A stretch of DNA of 51,930 bases, from NCBI GenBank assembly GCA_013298955.1, contig JAAFJT010000028.1, positions 1 to 51,930 of the forward strand, written 5' to 3'. Both the position numbers and the translations under genes were made by a program. The notes below the pieces were generated by a model. That model had not been told where the DNA came from. It searched no databases and saw nothing but the letters and a program-made list of their open reading frames with translations. Positions within the stretch are counted from its first letter, which is position 1, and each line of letters starts with the position of its first letter. Positions 1 through 7,276 of this stretch are shown here, piece after piece. The stretch comes from Chitinophagales bacterium. Its GTDB lineage: Bacteria; Bacteroidota; Bacteroidia; Chitinophagales; Saprospiraceae.

Positions 1-1
1 A

Positions 2-40
2 AAGCGTCATATTGATGATTGGGAAGATGCTATTTTATAA
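2..40 (+). CDS. C-terminal end of a gene cut by the window edge
   Basis: An open frame runs from the first bases to a TAA at 38-40 and reads KRHIDDWEDAIL. It ends 19 bases before the next gene on the same strand, which fits the tail of an upstream gene in one operon. Twelve residues are too few to identify a family. Confidence 0.35.
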   Translation, partial: KRHIDDWEDAIL

Positions 41-59
41 AAAAATAATTTAATTCATA

Positions 60-1004
60 ATGAATAGAAGGATGAAACGACCTATCTTTTTTATATATTT
101 TGCCAGTATGAGCCTTGCAGGATTTGCGCAGCCGATGATGCTCAAATCGAAAGCGGCGGATATTGTCGTGAAGGCGAATGGGAAGCCGACCAAATTGGTG
201 GTCAAACCCAAAGGCGAACAACAAGCGATTTTTGAAGCTAAAATGCACTTGCCTGTGGCGTTACAACCCAATATGATTTCGTCAGTCAATGCGATTGGCA
301 AAAGTTTCTTGGGTACACCTTATGTTTACTTCACTTTGGACAGCAATCATCGGGCGAAAACGCGTTTGAAACCCATGAGCAAAGAGGTTTTGGTGGTCAA
401 TTTGAAACAATTAGATTGCGTTACTTTTGTTGAAAACACGGTTGCATTGGCGCAAACGCGGTTGGATAAAAACAATAGTTTTGAAAATTATAAAAAAAAG
501 TTGCAAGAGATTCGGTATCGAAAAGGCGTTGTGGATTATGCAGCACGACACCATTATTTCACCGATTGGATGTTTGAACAAGCGCAAAAAGGGCTTTTGA
601 AGGATATTACCCAAGATTTGGGCGGAGAACCGTATCAAAAAACGGTGACCATTATGACGTATAAAAAAGATACGGCATACGGGAATATGGCAGACCCGAA
701 AACCTTTGAAACCATTCGACAAGTAGAAGATGCGATTAATAAACGCCCTCATTTTTACATTCCAGAGGCAAAAATTCCTGCATTGGAAAACAAATTGTTG
801 GATGGGGATATTGTGGCGATTACGACGCATGAAAAACGGATTGAAATTGCTCATGTCGGTTTCATCGTGAAACGCAATGGGCGGGCGCATTTGATGCACG
901 CGTCTTCTGTGAAAAAACAGGTGATGATTACCGAAGAACCGATGGCAGATTATTTGATGAAAAATAAAGGACAATCTGGAGTGATGATTGCCCGATTACA
1001 ATAA
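60..1004 (+). CDS. Secreted DUF1460 (amidase-like, NlpC/P60 fold) protein
   Basis: Probable N-acetylmuramoyl-L-alanine amidase-like protein of the DUF1460 family, papain-like cysteine hydrolases thought to act on cell wall peptides. A signal peptide covers about residues 1-22, ending FAQ. The motif LDCVTFVENTVALAQT near residue 118 carries the presumed nucleophilic cysteine. A later GDIVAITTHEKR...IAHVGFIV segment carries the presumed catalytic histidine, and LMHASS follows. The length of 314 residues is normal for the family with a signal peptide. A second in-frame ATG lies four codons in (MKRPIFF) and could be the true start. The substrate is not shown by the sequence. Confidence 0.85.
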   Translation: MNRRMKRPIFFIYFASMSLAGFAQPMMLKSKAADIVVKANGKPTKLVVKPKGEQQAIFEAKMHLPVALQPNMISSVNAIGKSFLGTPYVYFTLDSNHRAKTRLKPMSKEVLVVNLKQLDCVTFVENTVALAQTRLDKNNSFENYKKKLQEIRYRKGVVDYAARHHYFTDWMFEQAQKGLLKDITQDLGGEPYQKTVTIMTYKKDTAYGNMADPKTFETIRQVEDAINKRPHFYIPEAKIPALENKLLDGDIVAITTHEKRIEIAHVGFIVKRNGRAHLMHASSVKKQVMITEEPMADYLMKNKGQSGVMIARLQ

Positions 1005-1011
1005 ATCAACA

Positions 1012-1130
1012 CATAGGACACATAGTTTTCATAGGACACATAGGGGGGGTATTCTTTGAAGAATGCCTCTATGTGTCCTATGAAAACTATGTGTCCTATG
1101 AAAACTATGTGTACTATAAAAACTATGTGT
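1012..1130. repeat. Long palindrome of family A (CACATAGGA units)
   Basis: Two perfect 32-base arms, 1012-1043 and 1069-1100, are reverse complements. Each is built from short units of the form CACATAGGA or CATAGTTTT. The loop holds a run of seven G and a small inner palindrome (ATTCTTTGAAGAAT). Further right-arm units continue to about 1130. The element follows the DUF1460 gene directly and could fold as a terminator in RNA, but it has no clear T-run. A related element with a different but equally matched sequence lies at 18577-18688. Confidence 0.85.
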
Positions 1131-1230
1131 AAGTATGGAGACTTAATAAATTGATATTGTTTCTCGATTCAACTTGTTGAAAATAAATATTTTAAACTGA
1201 AAAATAATGTCAATTTATTAGTTTTTTATA

Positions 1231-1281
1231 CGTACTATAAAAACTATATGTACTATAAAAACTATGTGTACTATGTGTCAT
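1231..1281. repeat. Tandem GTACTATAAAAACTAT units, family A relatives
   Basis: Three short direct units of the form ACTATAAAAACTATGTGT run up to and into the first in-frame ATG before the SufU-like gene. They match the right-arm units at 1101-1130, so the two blocks probably share an origin. The 100 bases between them hold no gene. Confidence 0.7.
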
Positions 1282-1293
1282 AAAAATAGAAAT

Positions 1294-1716
1294 ATGAATC
1301 TATACCATCCTATCATTTTGCAGCATCAGCGTCAACCGATTGGTTTTGAGAAACGGGTAGATGCGCAACACATTGAGAACGCATATAATCCCGTTTGTGG
1401 CGATAAATACAAATTATATTTGGATTTCAAAGACGATACGATTCATAAAATCACTTTTCATGGGTACGGCTGTGCGGTTTCCAAAGCAGCAGCCTCTATT
1501 TTGTCGGCAAAAATGATTGGAAAAACCATTCATGAAGCCCTTGAAATTTGTCAATCCTATTTCAATATGATTCAAAATGGCGTATTAACAGATGATGAAA
1601 ATTTGAATATATTTGAAGTTGCACGCCATTTTTCGGGCAGATTGACGTGTGCAACCTTAGCTTGGGATACTTTTTATCAATTTATTATTTCAGATAATTT
1701 TGCTTCCACAAAATGA
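1294..1716 (+). CDS. sufU: SufU/IscU-type iron-sulfur cluster scaffold
   Basis: Scaffold protein on which [Fe-S] clusters are assembled, receiving sulfur from a SufS-type desulfurase (family knowledge). Three conserved cysteines are visible: NPVCGD (with the conserved Asp), GYGCAVSKAA and GRLTCATLAW. This is the SufU pattern. The start is placed at ATG 1294 (MNLYHPIIL). The upstream ATGs at 1264 and 1273 lie inside repeat sequence and would add a non-homologous MCTMCHKNRN tail. No suf genes adjoin it in the window. Confidence 0.85.
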   Translation: MNLYHPIILQHQRQPIGFEKRVDAQHIENAYNPVCGDKYKLYLDFKDDTIHKITFHGYGCAVSKAAASILSAKMIGKTIHEALEICQSYFNMIQNGVLTDDENLNIFEVARHFSGRLTCATLAWDTFYQFIISDNFASTK

Positions 1717-1820
1717 AAAAAATAATAGCCTTGTTCGGCTTCCTTTACTCAAGTGCTGCAATTAATCAAAAAGTAGCACCATATTACGGGCAGAAACCGA
1801 AAAGGCTCATAACAGGTTGA
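1713..1820 (+). CDS. Tiny ORF with signal-peptide-like start, overlapping sufU
   Basis: The ATG overlaps the sufU stop as ATGA. The frame encodes 35 residues beginning MKKIIALFGFLYSSAA, which looks like a secretion signal, and then stops. It may be a remnant of a truncated secreted protein or a chance frame. There is no family match. Confidence 0.25.
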   Translation: MKKIIALFGFLYSSAAINQKVAPYYGQKPKRLITG

Positions 1821-1902
1821 TTGGGTAGTTTCTCGAACATAGGCTAAAACGATATTTGTATGTAACCTAAGTCGAATAAAGTACCACCCAATTTGGGTTA
1901 TG

Positions 1903-3021
1903 TTATCTAAATTTATTCAACGGTGATTGCCAAAGAATTTTGCCTGTTTTGTCAATCAAGCAAAATCTAAATTGGTCAGGATTGTCCCAAACGGTTACTT
2001 GTGCCGCGCCGCGTCGAAAGGGATTGGCATCCGAAATCGCTTTGCCACCCATGTCAATCATCACTTCACCCGTTGAACTGATATAACCCAAATTCGTTGC
2101 ACATAACCCTTCACTAAAACCGCCTTCCCCGCTATACATAAAATCACTAACCAAATAATATTGTACAGGAAGCGTTAATTTCAAACTATCTTTGCTATAT
2201 ACACCAAATCGATAAAAATTTCCTTTGGCATCTTCTTCATTCTGAATCGCTACCAACCCCAAGCCATCTCGAAGCGGCAAAGCAAAATCAAAGGCTTGAT
2301 TGCCCAATTTTTTACCGTTTTGACCCAAATAAGCAAATTTTTGTTTGCCTTCCACTTCTACGCCCACGACTGCATACCCATTGACAAAATCCAATAAATG
2401 TTGTGATTTGCCATATGTGTAACTCATGCCGATAATCACTTTACCACTTTTATCAATATAACCGTACTTCGTGCCATCAATGCTGACGGCGGCATACCCT
2501 TCTTTGAAGCTCCGCGCTTCTTTAAACATAGCAGGAATTGCCCATTTCAAGGTGTTATTGACCCGTTTCACATAGCCATATTTTTTGGAACTCGCATCAT
2601 ACGCTCGCGCCAACCCTTCCGAAAAAGGCAAGAGTCCATCAAACGTAGCAGGTATAACAAATTTACCTTGCATGTCAATAAAACCATATTTCACACCCAT
2701 CGTATCGACTATCCCAACCGCCAAACCTTCTGAAAAAGAATGTCCGAAATTGGAATACGCCAGCAATTTGCCTTCGGGAATCATCATTTCCCCATTTTCA
2801 TTGATATACGCCACACTGCCGCGCCCATTATACACCGCCGCAAGTCCGTCCGAAAAAGGTTCTACAAATTTGGCATTTATATCCGCCAATTTTTTTCCGT
2901 CCCGAAACACCACAGCAAAACCGCCTGTATCCGAGCGCGGAATGATAAACGTACTTTGAGCAACAATCGTTTGTTGAAAACAAACCAAAAACAATAAGCA
3001 ACAACTGAGTTGAAGTTTCAT
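1903..3021 (-). CDS. Secreted WG-repeat protein
   Basis: A signal peptide (about residues 1-21, ending VAQ) is followed by at least six WG/KWG-type repeats. Examples are YGFIDMQGKFVIP, YGYIDKSGKVIIG, FAYLGQNGKK and LGYISSTGEVMID, interspersed with PFSEGLA or SFKEGYAAV linkers. Such repeats form beta-rich folds of unknown function and are common in Bacteroidota. A possible -7 box (CAAAAATA, 3026-3033, read on the minus strand) lies only five bases before the start, so the transcript could be nearly leaderless. Confidence 0.85.
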   Translation of the reverse strand: MKLQLSCCLLFLVCFQQTIVAQSTFIIPRSDTGGFAVVFRDGKKLADINAKFVEPFSDGLAAVYNGRGSVAYINENGEMMIPEGKLLAYSNFGHSFSEGLAVGIVDTMGVKYGFIDMQGKFVIPATFDGLLPFSEGLARAYDASSKKYGYVKRVNNTLKWAIPAMFKEARSFKEGYAAVSIDGTKYGYIDKSGKVIIGMSYTYGKSQHLLDFVNGYAVVGVEVEGKQKFAYLGQNGKKLGNQAFDFALPLRDGLGLVAIQNEEDAKGNFYRFGVYSKDSLKLTLPVQYYLVSDFMYSGEGGFSEGLCATNLGYISSTGEVMIDMGGKAISDANPFRRGAAQVTVWDNPDQFRFCLIDKTGKILWQSPLNKFR

Positions 3022-3096
3022 ACTGCAAAAATAATTAACTTGTTGTAAAAAAATTGAGTGAACAAACTATGAGATTTTAGGCTAAATCTTTCTAAA

Positions 3097-3912
3097 TCAA
3101 TGCTTTCCGAAAAAAATATTCAATACTTCTATCAAAATTAAAACAATAATAATAATCTCCATCCGCGAACTATCGCGGTTGTGCAATAACTCTGTAAACA
3201 ATTTCAAATTTTCTTCTACATTGCGCAAACGGTAATCCAAATCTTTAAAGCGCGCATTGATGTCAAAATTGGATTTCAATTGTCGATTTAAATAATTCAA
3301 GGCTTCGTCTTCCCAAGTCAAATTGGGGTCGTCCAAAATGTATAAATTGTCCATAATTTCCGCTTTTACATTTAATACTTTTCCGATATATTTCAATAAT
3401 TCCGTTTTAGACACATTTAAACTACCTGTTTTTTCCAATTGCCGAATATAATTTTTCGTAGAAGTCAACATTTCCTCTGTCAGTAACTCATAATGCTCTA
3501 ACGCGACGGATTGTCCTGTGTTCAACATGACAATTTTTAAAACAGACGGATCCGTGCGCTTCCAAGTCACATCATCATTTTTGACAATGGGTTGATGTAC
3601 CTCTGCCGACACATTTAATTGATACTGCTCCGAAATATCCACTTCATTGCTCAATGGACTTTCGGCGTAGGCTTGTATGAACCGCAAAAATTCACTTTTA
3701 GCAATGTCATCATAATTCCCAAAAACGACCACGCCGTAATCAAAAATATACAAATATCGATTTTCTTTTTCAAAAAAATAAAACAATTCGGAGGTATTCC
3801 CCGAATGCAATTCCGCCCGAAACTCAGCGCGCAAGCGTTTGATGTTAAAAGCTTGAGCCGATTGATAGGCTTTAATGACAATTTGATTAAAAGGAGTGGT
3901 TGTAGTAGTCAT
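3097..3912 (-). CDS. RMD1/DUF155 family protein with C-terminal membrane anchor
   Basis: Matches the RMD1/RMND1 (DUF155, Sif2/Sif3-like) family. The N-terminal half has the IFDYGVVVFGNYDD segment typical of the family, followed by the PIVKNDDVTWKRTDPSVLKI stretch. The C-terminal end has a charged helix (FKDLDYRLRNVEENLKLFTELLHNR) and a single transmembrane segment, EIIIIVLILIEVLNIFFG. The eukaryotic relatives are mitochondrial; the bacterial function is unknown. A TAnnTTTG-type box (minus strand, 3921-3928) lies nine bases upstream of the start. Confidence 0.85.
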   Translation of the reverse strand: MTTTTTPFNQIVIKAYQSAQAFNIKRLRAEFRAELHSGNTSELFYFFEKENRYLYIFDYGVVVFGNYDDIAKSEFLRFIQAYAESPLSNEVDISEQYQLNVSAEVHQPIVKNDDVTWKRTDPSVLKIVMLNTGQSVALEHYELLTEEMLTSTKNYIRQLEKTGSLNVSKTELLKYIGKVLNVKAEIMDNLYILDDPNLTWEDEALNYLNRQLKSNFDINARFKDLDYRLRNVEENLKLFTELLHNRDSSRMEIIIIVLILIEVLNIFFGKH

Positions 3913-4071
3913 AGTTGGCGCAAATTTAATAGATTCACATCTTATGAAATCCTTTTTTTTGATAATTTGGAAAATACTTTGCCAATTTATAAAGTTTAAA
4001 GCATAAAACGGATTAACTTTGTTACTAAATGTGGAATTATTTTTTGAAAATAAAAATTTGAAAATAATTCA

Positions 4072-4079
4072 TATATTTG
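4072..4079 (+). promoter_or_regulatory. Putative -7 box TATATTTG
   Basis: This is an exact fit to the Bacteroidota -7 consensus TAnnTTTG, 63 bases before the start of the next gene. A second fit, TAACTTTG, lies at 4014-4021. No well-spaced -33 TTTG was found for the first. Confidence 0.45.
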
Positions 4080-4142
4080 TAAAATCTTTTTGATTCAAAT
4101 TATTTTTAAAAATAACATTCAATGACGTTCAATAAAAAGGTC

Positions 4143-4937
4143 ATGAAAAAATATACAAGTATCTTTAGCTTGCCCCTTCAACTGGCAATCGTTCTGCTTT
4201 TAGGGCATCCTTTCCAGAGTATTGCGCAAAACATGTCTGCAAATGATTCTAAAGGGATTATTTATGACAAGGAACAAGTCGTTGATTTTCGGCTACATAC
4301 CTATGGTTGGAATGTCAATTATCAAATAGGTAAAATCAAAACCTATTATAAAACCACTTTTTGGGAAGTCGGTTTAGGTGAAATCAGCCATATCAAAGAA
4401 ACACGCAAAAATAGTGATTTTGCTGGTTTAAATCCAACTGCAGGTTTCAGTTCGTATATTTTCGGAAAACAAAATAATTTTTTTGCAATGCGCGGCGGCA
4501 CGGGCGTTAAGCGATATTACAGTGAAAAAGCGTCTAAAAATGGGGTTGCCGTCGGTTTGACCTATGGTGGTGGGGTAAATTTGGGTGTATTGAAGCCTTA
4601 TTACTTAGAAATCAGCGCGGGGCGGGATGCAGGCATCCTTCAAATGAAGTATTCACCTGCGACTGAACGCGAGTTTTTAGACCAAAATCCATTTAGACCT
4701 GTTCGTGGTAGTGCAGGTTTGATAAGAGGAATCGATGAATTGAATTTTTTGCCCGGAATTTATGGGCGCGCGGGCGTACATGTTGATTGGGGTGCGTTTG
4801 ACGAGTATTTGAAAGCAGTGGAAGCAGGGATTATGTTGGATATTTTTCCAAAAAAAGTACCGATAATGGTCAATGAAGAAAATAGACCCTTTTTTATAAA
4901 CTTTTATGTTTCCGCACAATTGGGTAAACGGAGGTAA
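4143..4937 (+). CDS. Predicted outer-membrane beta-barrel protein of unknown function
   Basis: A signal peptide (MKKYTSIFSLPLQLAIVLLL to SIAQ) is followed by alternating aromatic/polar strands rich in Gly and Tyr. Examples are FRLHTYGWNVNYQIGK, GVAVGLTYGGGVNLGVLKPYYL and a C-terminal PFFINFYVSAQLGKRR. This suggests a small outer-membrane barrel. I do not recognise the family. The start is set at ATG 4143 because the seven residues before it (MTFNKKV) precede a complete MKK-type signal. A 31-base perfect hairpin follows the stop. Confidence 0.65.
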   Translation: MKKYTSIFSLPLQLAIVLLLGHPFQSIAQNMSANDSKGIIYDKEQVVDFRLHTYGWNVNYQIGKIKTYYKTTFWEVGLGEISHIKETRKNSDFAGLNPTAGFSSYIFGKQNNFFAMRGGTGVKRYYSEKASKNGVAVGLTYGGGVNLGVLKPYYLEISAGRDAGILQMKYSPATEREFLDQNPFRPVRGSAGLIRGIDELNFLPGIYGRAGVHVDWGAFDEYLKAVEAGIMLDIFPKKVPIMVNEENRPFFINFYVSAQLGKRR

Positions 4938-4953
4938 AATAGGAATGAGAAGC

Positions 4954-5023
4954 AGTTTTGTAAACGGAAATTACAAAACAAATTTTTTTAATAATTTGTT
5001 TTGTAATTTCCGTTTACAAAACT
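4954..5023. terminator. 31-bp perfect inverted repeat after the barrel gene
   Basis: Arms 4954-4984 and 4993-5023 are exact reverse complements with an 8-base loop. The arms themselves contain TTTTGTAA/TTACAAAA. No clean T-run follows, so it may be a palindromic repeat serving as a 3' end structure rather than a classical terminator. Confidence 0.7.
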
Positions 5024-5241
5024 TAGGCGACTGCTCTGTCACATTTTTTTAAAAAAATATGATAATCTTTTTAAATTATAATTCGCCTTTGAATTTTGTA
5101 AACACAACAATAGACTGACTTTTTTCAAATAAATTTTCAAACAAAAACAATGCTGCAATCACTTGAATCAAAAACAATATTTATTAATTCAATAATTTTT
5201 TTTTAATTTATAATCATTTGATTTTATCTATTTTTATAAAT

Positions 5242-5303
5242 AAAAAAACTCCTACATCAAGGGGGAGACGATGTAGGAGCAAAAAACATACTATGAGAAA
5301 ACT
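5242..5303 (-). ncRNA. Putative small RNA unit 1 of 4 (C-rich-loop terminator RNA)
   Basis: Read on the minus strand, a -7 box TATCTTTG (5312-5319) is followed by the leader AGTTTTCTCATAGTATGT (5303-5286). Next come a 10-bp hairpin (CTCCTACATC 5249-5258 with GATGTAGGAG 5270-5279) and seven T (5248-5242). The loop on this strand reads GTCTCCCCCTT. The predicted RNA is about 62 nt with no ORF. The leader recurs in units 2-4. Promoter to leader spacing is 8 here and 4 in the others. Confidence 0.55.
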
Positions 5304-5595
5304 ACACGTCACAAAGATATGTTATCTGACTGACATATGAAATTATTATTAATATTCGTGTGAATCAAATTAGGAAAAGGTACTATTTTTTGAGGAAAAG
5401 GTAGGATACATATATTTTTTGTATTTTATACGAAAGAAAAAAAAGACCGCCATCGAAAAGATTGGCACACTTTTTTACATAGTATGGATACGGAGAAAAA
5501 CAAGCATACGCTAAAATCAGATGAATATTGAGCGAAGTTCTAAAAGTGTTTAAAAATACGAGTTGCTTCGCTCGGTGTTTGTCAAAAAAAGACTT

Positions 5596-5666
5596 AAAAA
5601 AATTCGGGCTGCTTCGCTAAATCGCCAAGCAGCCCGAACACGAAAGTAACATACTATGAGAAAACT
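5596..5666 (-). ncRNA. Putative small RNA unit 2 of 4 (divergent hairpin)
   Basis: It has the same leader on the minus strand (5666-5649). A perfect 12-bp hairpin (5603-5614 with 5627-5638, TTCGGGCTGCTT type) and seven T (5602-5596) follow. The box upstream reads TTACTTTG (5671-5678), one mismatch from TAnnTTTG. The loop is not C-rich, unlike the other three. The predicted length is about 71 nt. Confidence 0.5.
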
Positions 5667-5843
5667 TTTACAAAGTAAAGGACTTTTTCCCAACTTGTAA
5701 AGGGGTAATTAGAAAAAGAAGGGAGAAAATTAGGGAATGGTTAAAAGGAGTGAGCAAACGGTTTGGTAGGTTAATAATTAATGTCCTTAAATTACTTTAT
5801 TTTTTAAAGTAACTATACCGTTTGAAAAGCGAAAAAATCGCTT

Positions 5844-5910
5844 AAAAAAAATCCTGCACCAAAGGAGGTTGAGGCGCAGGAAGACTAGGTAAACATACTA
5901 TGAGAAAACT
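5844..5910 (-). ncRNA. Putative small RNA unit 3 of 4 (CCTCCTTT loop)
   Basis: On the minus strand a TATCTTTG box (5915-5922) has a candidate -33 TTTG 20 bases upstream. Four bases after the box comes the leader (5910-5893). The hairpin CCTGCGCC/GGTGCAGG (5873-5880 with 5853-5860) holds one G-U pair, which would be an A-C mismatch on the other strand. Eight T follow. The loop reads TCAACCTCCTTT, containing the anti-Shine-Dalgarno core CCTCCTTT. About 67 nt. Confidence 0.6.
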
Positions 5911-6064
5911 GAGTCAAAGATAGTTGCTGGTGTTGAATCCAGCAAATCTTTTTTGTATTTTTTGTAAAAAAATTATTAAACGGTCGATTTTATTGAGTAA
6001 ACGGTCGATTTTTTTAGATTTAATGTCTTTGTATGTTTTTTTTGCCTTTATTTGGAGTAGGAGC

Positions 6065-6130
6065 AAAAAAAAATCCTGCACCTCGGAGGGAGTGTGGCGC
6101 AGGAAAAAAACAAACATACTATGAGAAAAC
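6065..6130 (-). ncRNA. Putative small RNA unit 4 of 4 (CTCCCTCC loop)
   Basis: On the minus strand a TAACTTTG box (6135-6142) has a TTTG 19 bases upstream. It is followed after four bases by the leader (6130-6114). The hairpin CCTGCGCC/GGTGCAGG (6096-6103 with 6075-6082) is the same as in unit 3, including the G-U pair. It is followed by nine T. The loop reads ACACTCCCTCCGA. About 66 nt. Units 3 and 4 are probably recent duplicates with diverged loops. Confidence 0.6.
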
Positions 6131-6331
6131 ATTGCAAAGTTATAGTGCTTCTAAGAGTTTTCAAAATAATTAACATAATTAATTATGACTTTTTTTGGAA
6201 TGGTATTCTTTTGTGAGCAAGCGGTACTTTAAAGCAAAGATTTTTAATATACTATTTTTTAAAATATTTATTTAGGCGAATTAACATACTTGCCTCCAAA
6301 GAGAAAACATCTTACCATTTTTAACAAAAAA

Positions 6332-6396
6332 ATTGCCGTTACGCAGGGAAAGTTATCGAAAAATCTATTTTTCGACAACTTCTCGCGTAACGGCAA
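6332..6396. repeat. Large imperfect hairpin
   Basis: ATTGCCGTTACGC on the left pairs with GCGTAACGGCAAT on the right. A second inner stem (ATCGAAAAAT with ATTTTTCGA) closes a tiny loop. It may end transcripts entering from either side; a short T-rich stretch follows on the plus strand. Confidence 0.6.
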
Positions 6397-6640
6397 TCGT
6401 TGTTTTAGCTCAATCGTTAACATTCTAAACGCATCAAAATTTCTTTCCTTTTCGTATTTAAAATAAAGTATAAAAAAAACATAATAATATTTTCATATTC
6501 AATAAAAACATTTATCTTTGTCCCAACAAATAACGCAATAATTTTTGAAATCCTTCAAAATCAATATTTTACGTGTAGCATTTTTACAAAATTTATAACC
6601 AAACTTTCTTATTATTTAACCAAATAATCGAACTTCTTGT

Positions 6641-6808
6641 ATGATGCAACAGCCATTTAACGAAGAAAGCGCGAACCATGAACTCCAACAGCATTATGCT
6701 GACATGCAAGCGCGGCAATCTACCGCAAAAAGTGACCACGTTTTGTCCTTATTGTTGGCAGCAGGTGCGACGATTGTATTAGTGCTTATGTTGATTAAAT
6801 TGTCTTAG
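6641..6808 (+). CDS. Small single-pass membrane protein
   Basis: A 55-residue protein with a charged N-terminal half (QQPFNEESANHELQQHYADMQARQ) and one C-terminal transmembrane helix, VLSLLLAAGATIVLVLMLI. Coding is supported by the clean amphiphilic layout and by a TATCTTTG promoter box at 6513-6520. It has no recognised family. It lies upstream of a PspC-domain protein on the same strand, so a role in membrane stress is possible but only inferred from position. Confidence 0.55.
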   Translation: MMQQPFNEESANHELQQHYADMQARQSTAKSDHVLSLLLAAGATIVLVLMLIKLS

Positions 6809-6965
6809 GACGAGCGAACCCAAATTTTTAAAGCAAATTAAAACGGTTTAAGAACCGTTTTAATTAAAACAAACCACCGTAGAACTGGATTTTTTCCAAA
6901 AAAAAGTGCATATTTGCCCCATCATTGGTCGCAAATAAGATCTTTTAATGTATAAATTTTTGGTC

Positions 6966-7181
6966 ATGGAACAATTCAAATCCATCCTTGAACGGTCTTT
7001 ATTCGGGGTATGTAGTTATTTGGGGGAGAAGATGCAACTGACATCGGCTCGCGTGCGTTTGTATTTTATTTATTTGTCCTTTATTGGTTTGGGTTCGCCC
7101 ATTTTGTTCTATTTATTTTTGGCATTTTGGGTCAATATTCGCCGTTATGTCAAACGGCATAAAGACACTATTTTTGGCTAA
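6966..7181 (+). CDS. PspC-domain membrane protein
   Basis: Short protein (71 residues from MEQFKS) that is essentially one PspC domain. LFGVCSYLGEKMQLTSARVRLYFIYLSFIGLGSPILFYLFLAFW has the conserved G-V-C-x-L-G/A start and two hydrophobic segments. PspC proteins sense or transmit membrane stress. The upstream ATG at 6948 (MYKFLV) is possible but less likely. A near-consensus -7 box (CATATTTG) lies about 50 bases upstream. Confidence 0.85.
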   Translation: MEQFKSILERSLFGVCSYLGEKMQLTSARVRLYFIYLSFIGLGSPILFYLFLAFWVNIRRYVKRHKDTIFG

Positions 7182-7228
7182 AAAGGCAATGGACTTGCTG
7201 CAAATTTCCAATTTGCGGCAAGTTCTGC

Positions 7229-7236
7229 TATATTTG
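7229..7236 (+). promoter_or_regulatory. Putative -7 box TATATTTG before the histidine kinase
   Basis: Exact TAnnTTTG, about 40 bases before the kinase start. A TTTG lies 13 bases upstream, closer than the usual 19-21, so the -33 part is uncertain. Confidence 0.4.
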
Positions 7237-7276
7237 CCCCGAAAACGCGCCCTTTAAATCGTTTTTGAGCAATTTT

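Larger units (their letters stand above)
4938..6640. other. Gene-free 1.7 kb region holding a small-RNA array
   Basis: No credible protein gene is present on either strand; short frames through it are low in complexity and not conserved. Four repeated hairpin/leader units (described separately) lie in the middle. A final large hairpin lies at 6332-6396, and a possible plus-strand promoter box TATCTTTG at 6513-6520 is 120 bases before the next gene. Confidence 0.7.

Noticed and set aside
5294-5340. Short peptides starting MRKL at each ATGAGAAAAC on the plus strand
   Set aside because: The frames after the shared start differ in sequence and length (7 to about 30 codons). The T-runs, -7 boxes and G-U pairs all fit the minus strand. 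Kept only as an alternative.
5914-6132. Overlapping short frames on both strands in the hairpin array
   Set aside because: They read through repeated hairpins and T-runs and are not similar between units; the RNA interpretation explains the conservation better.
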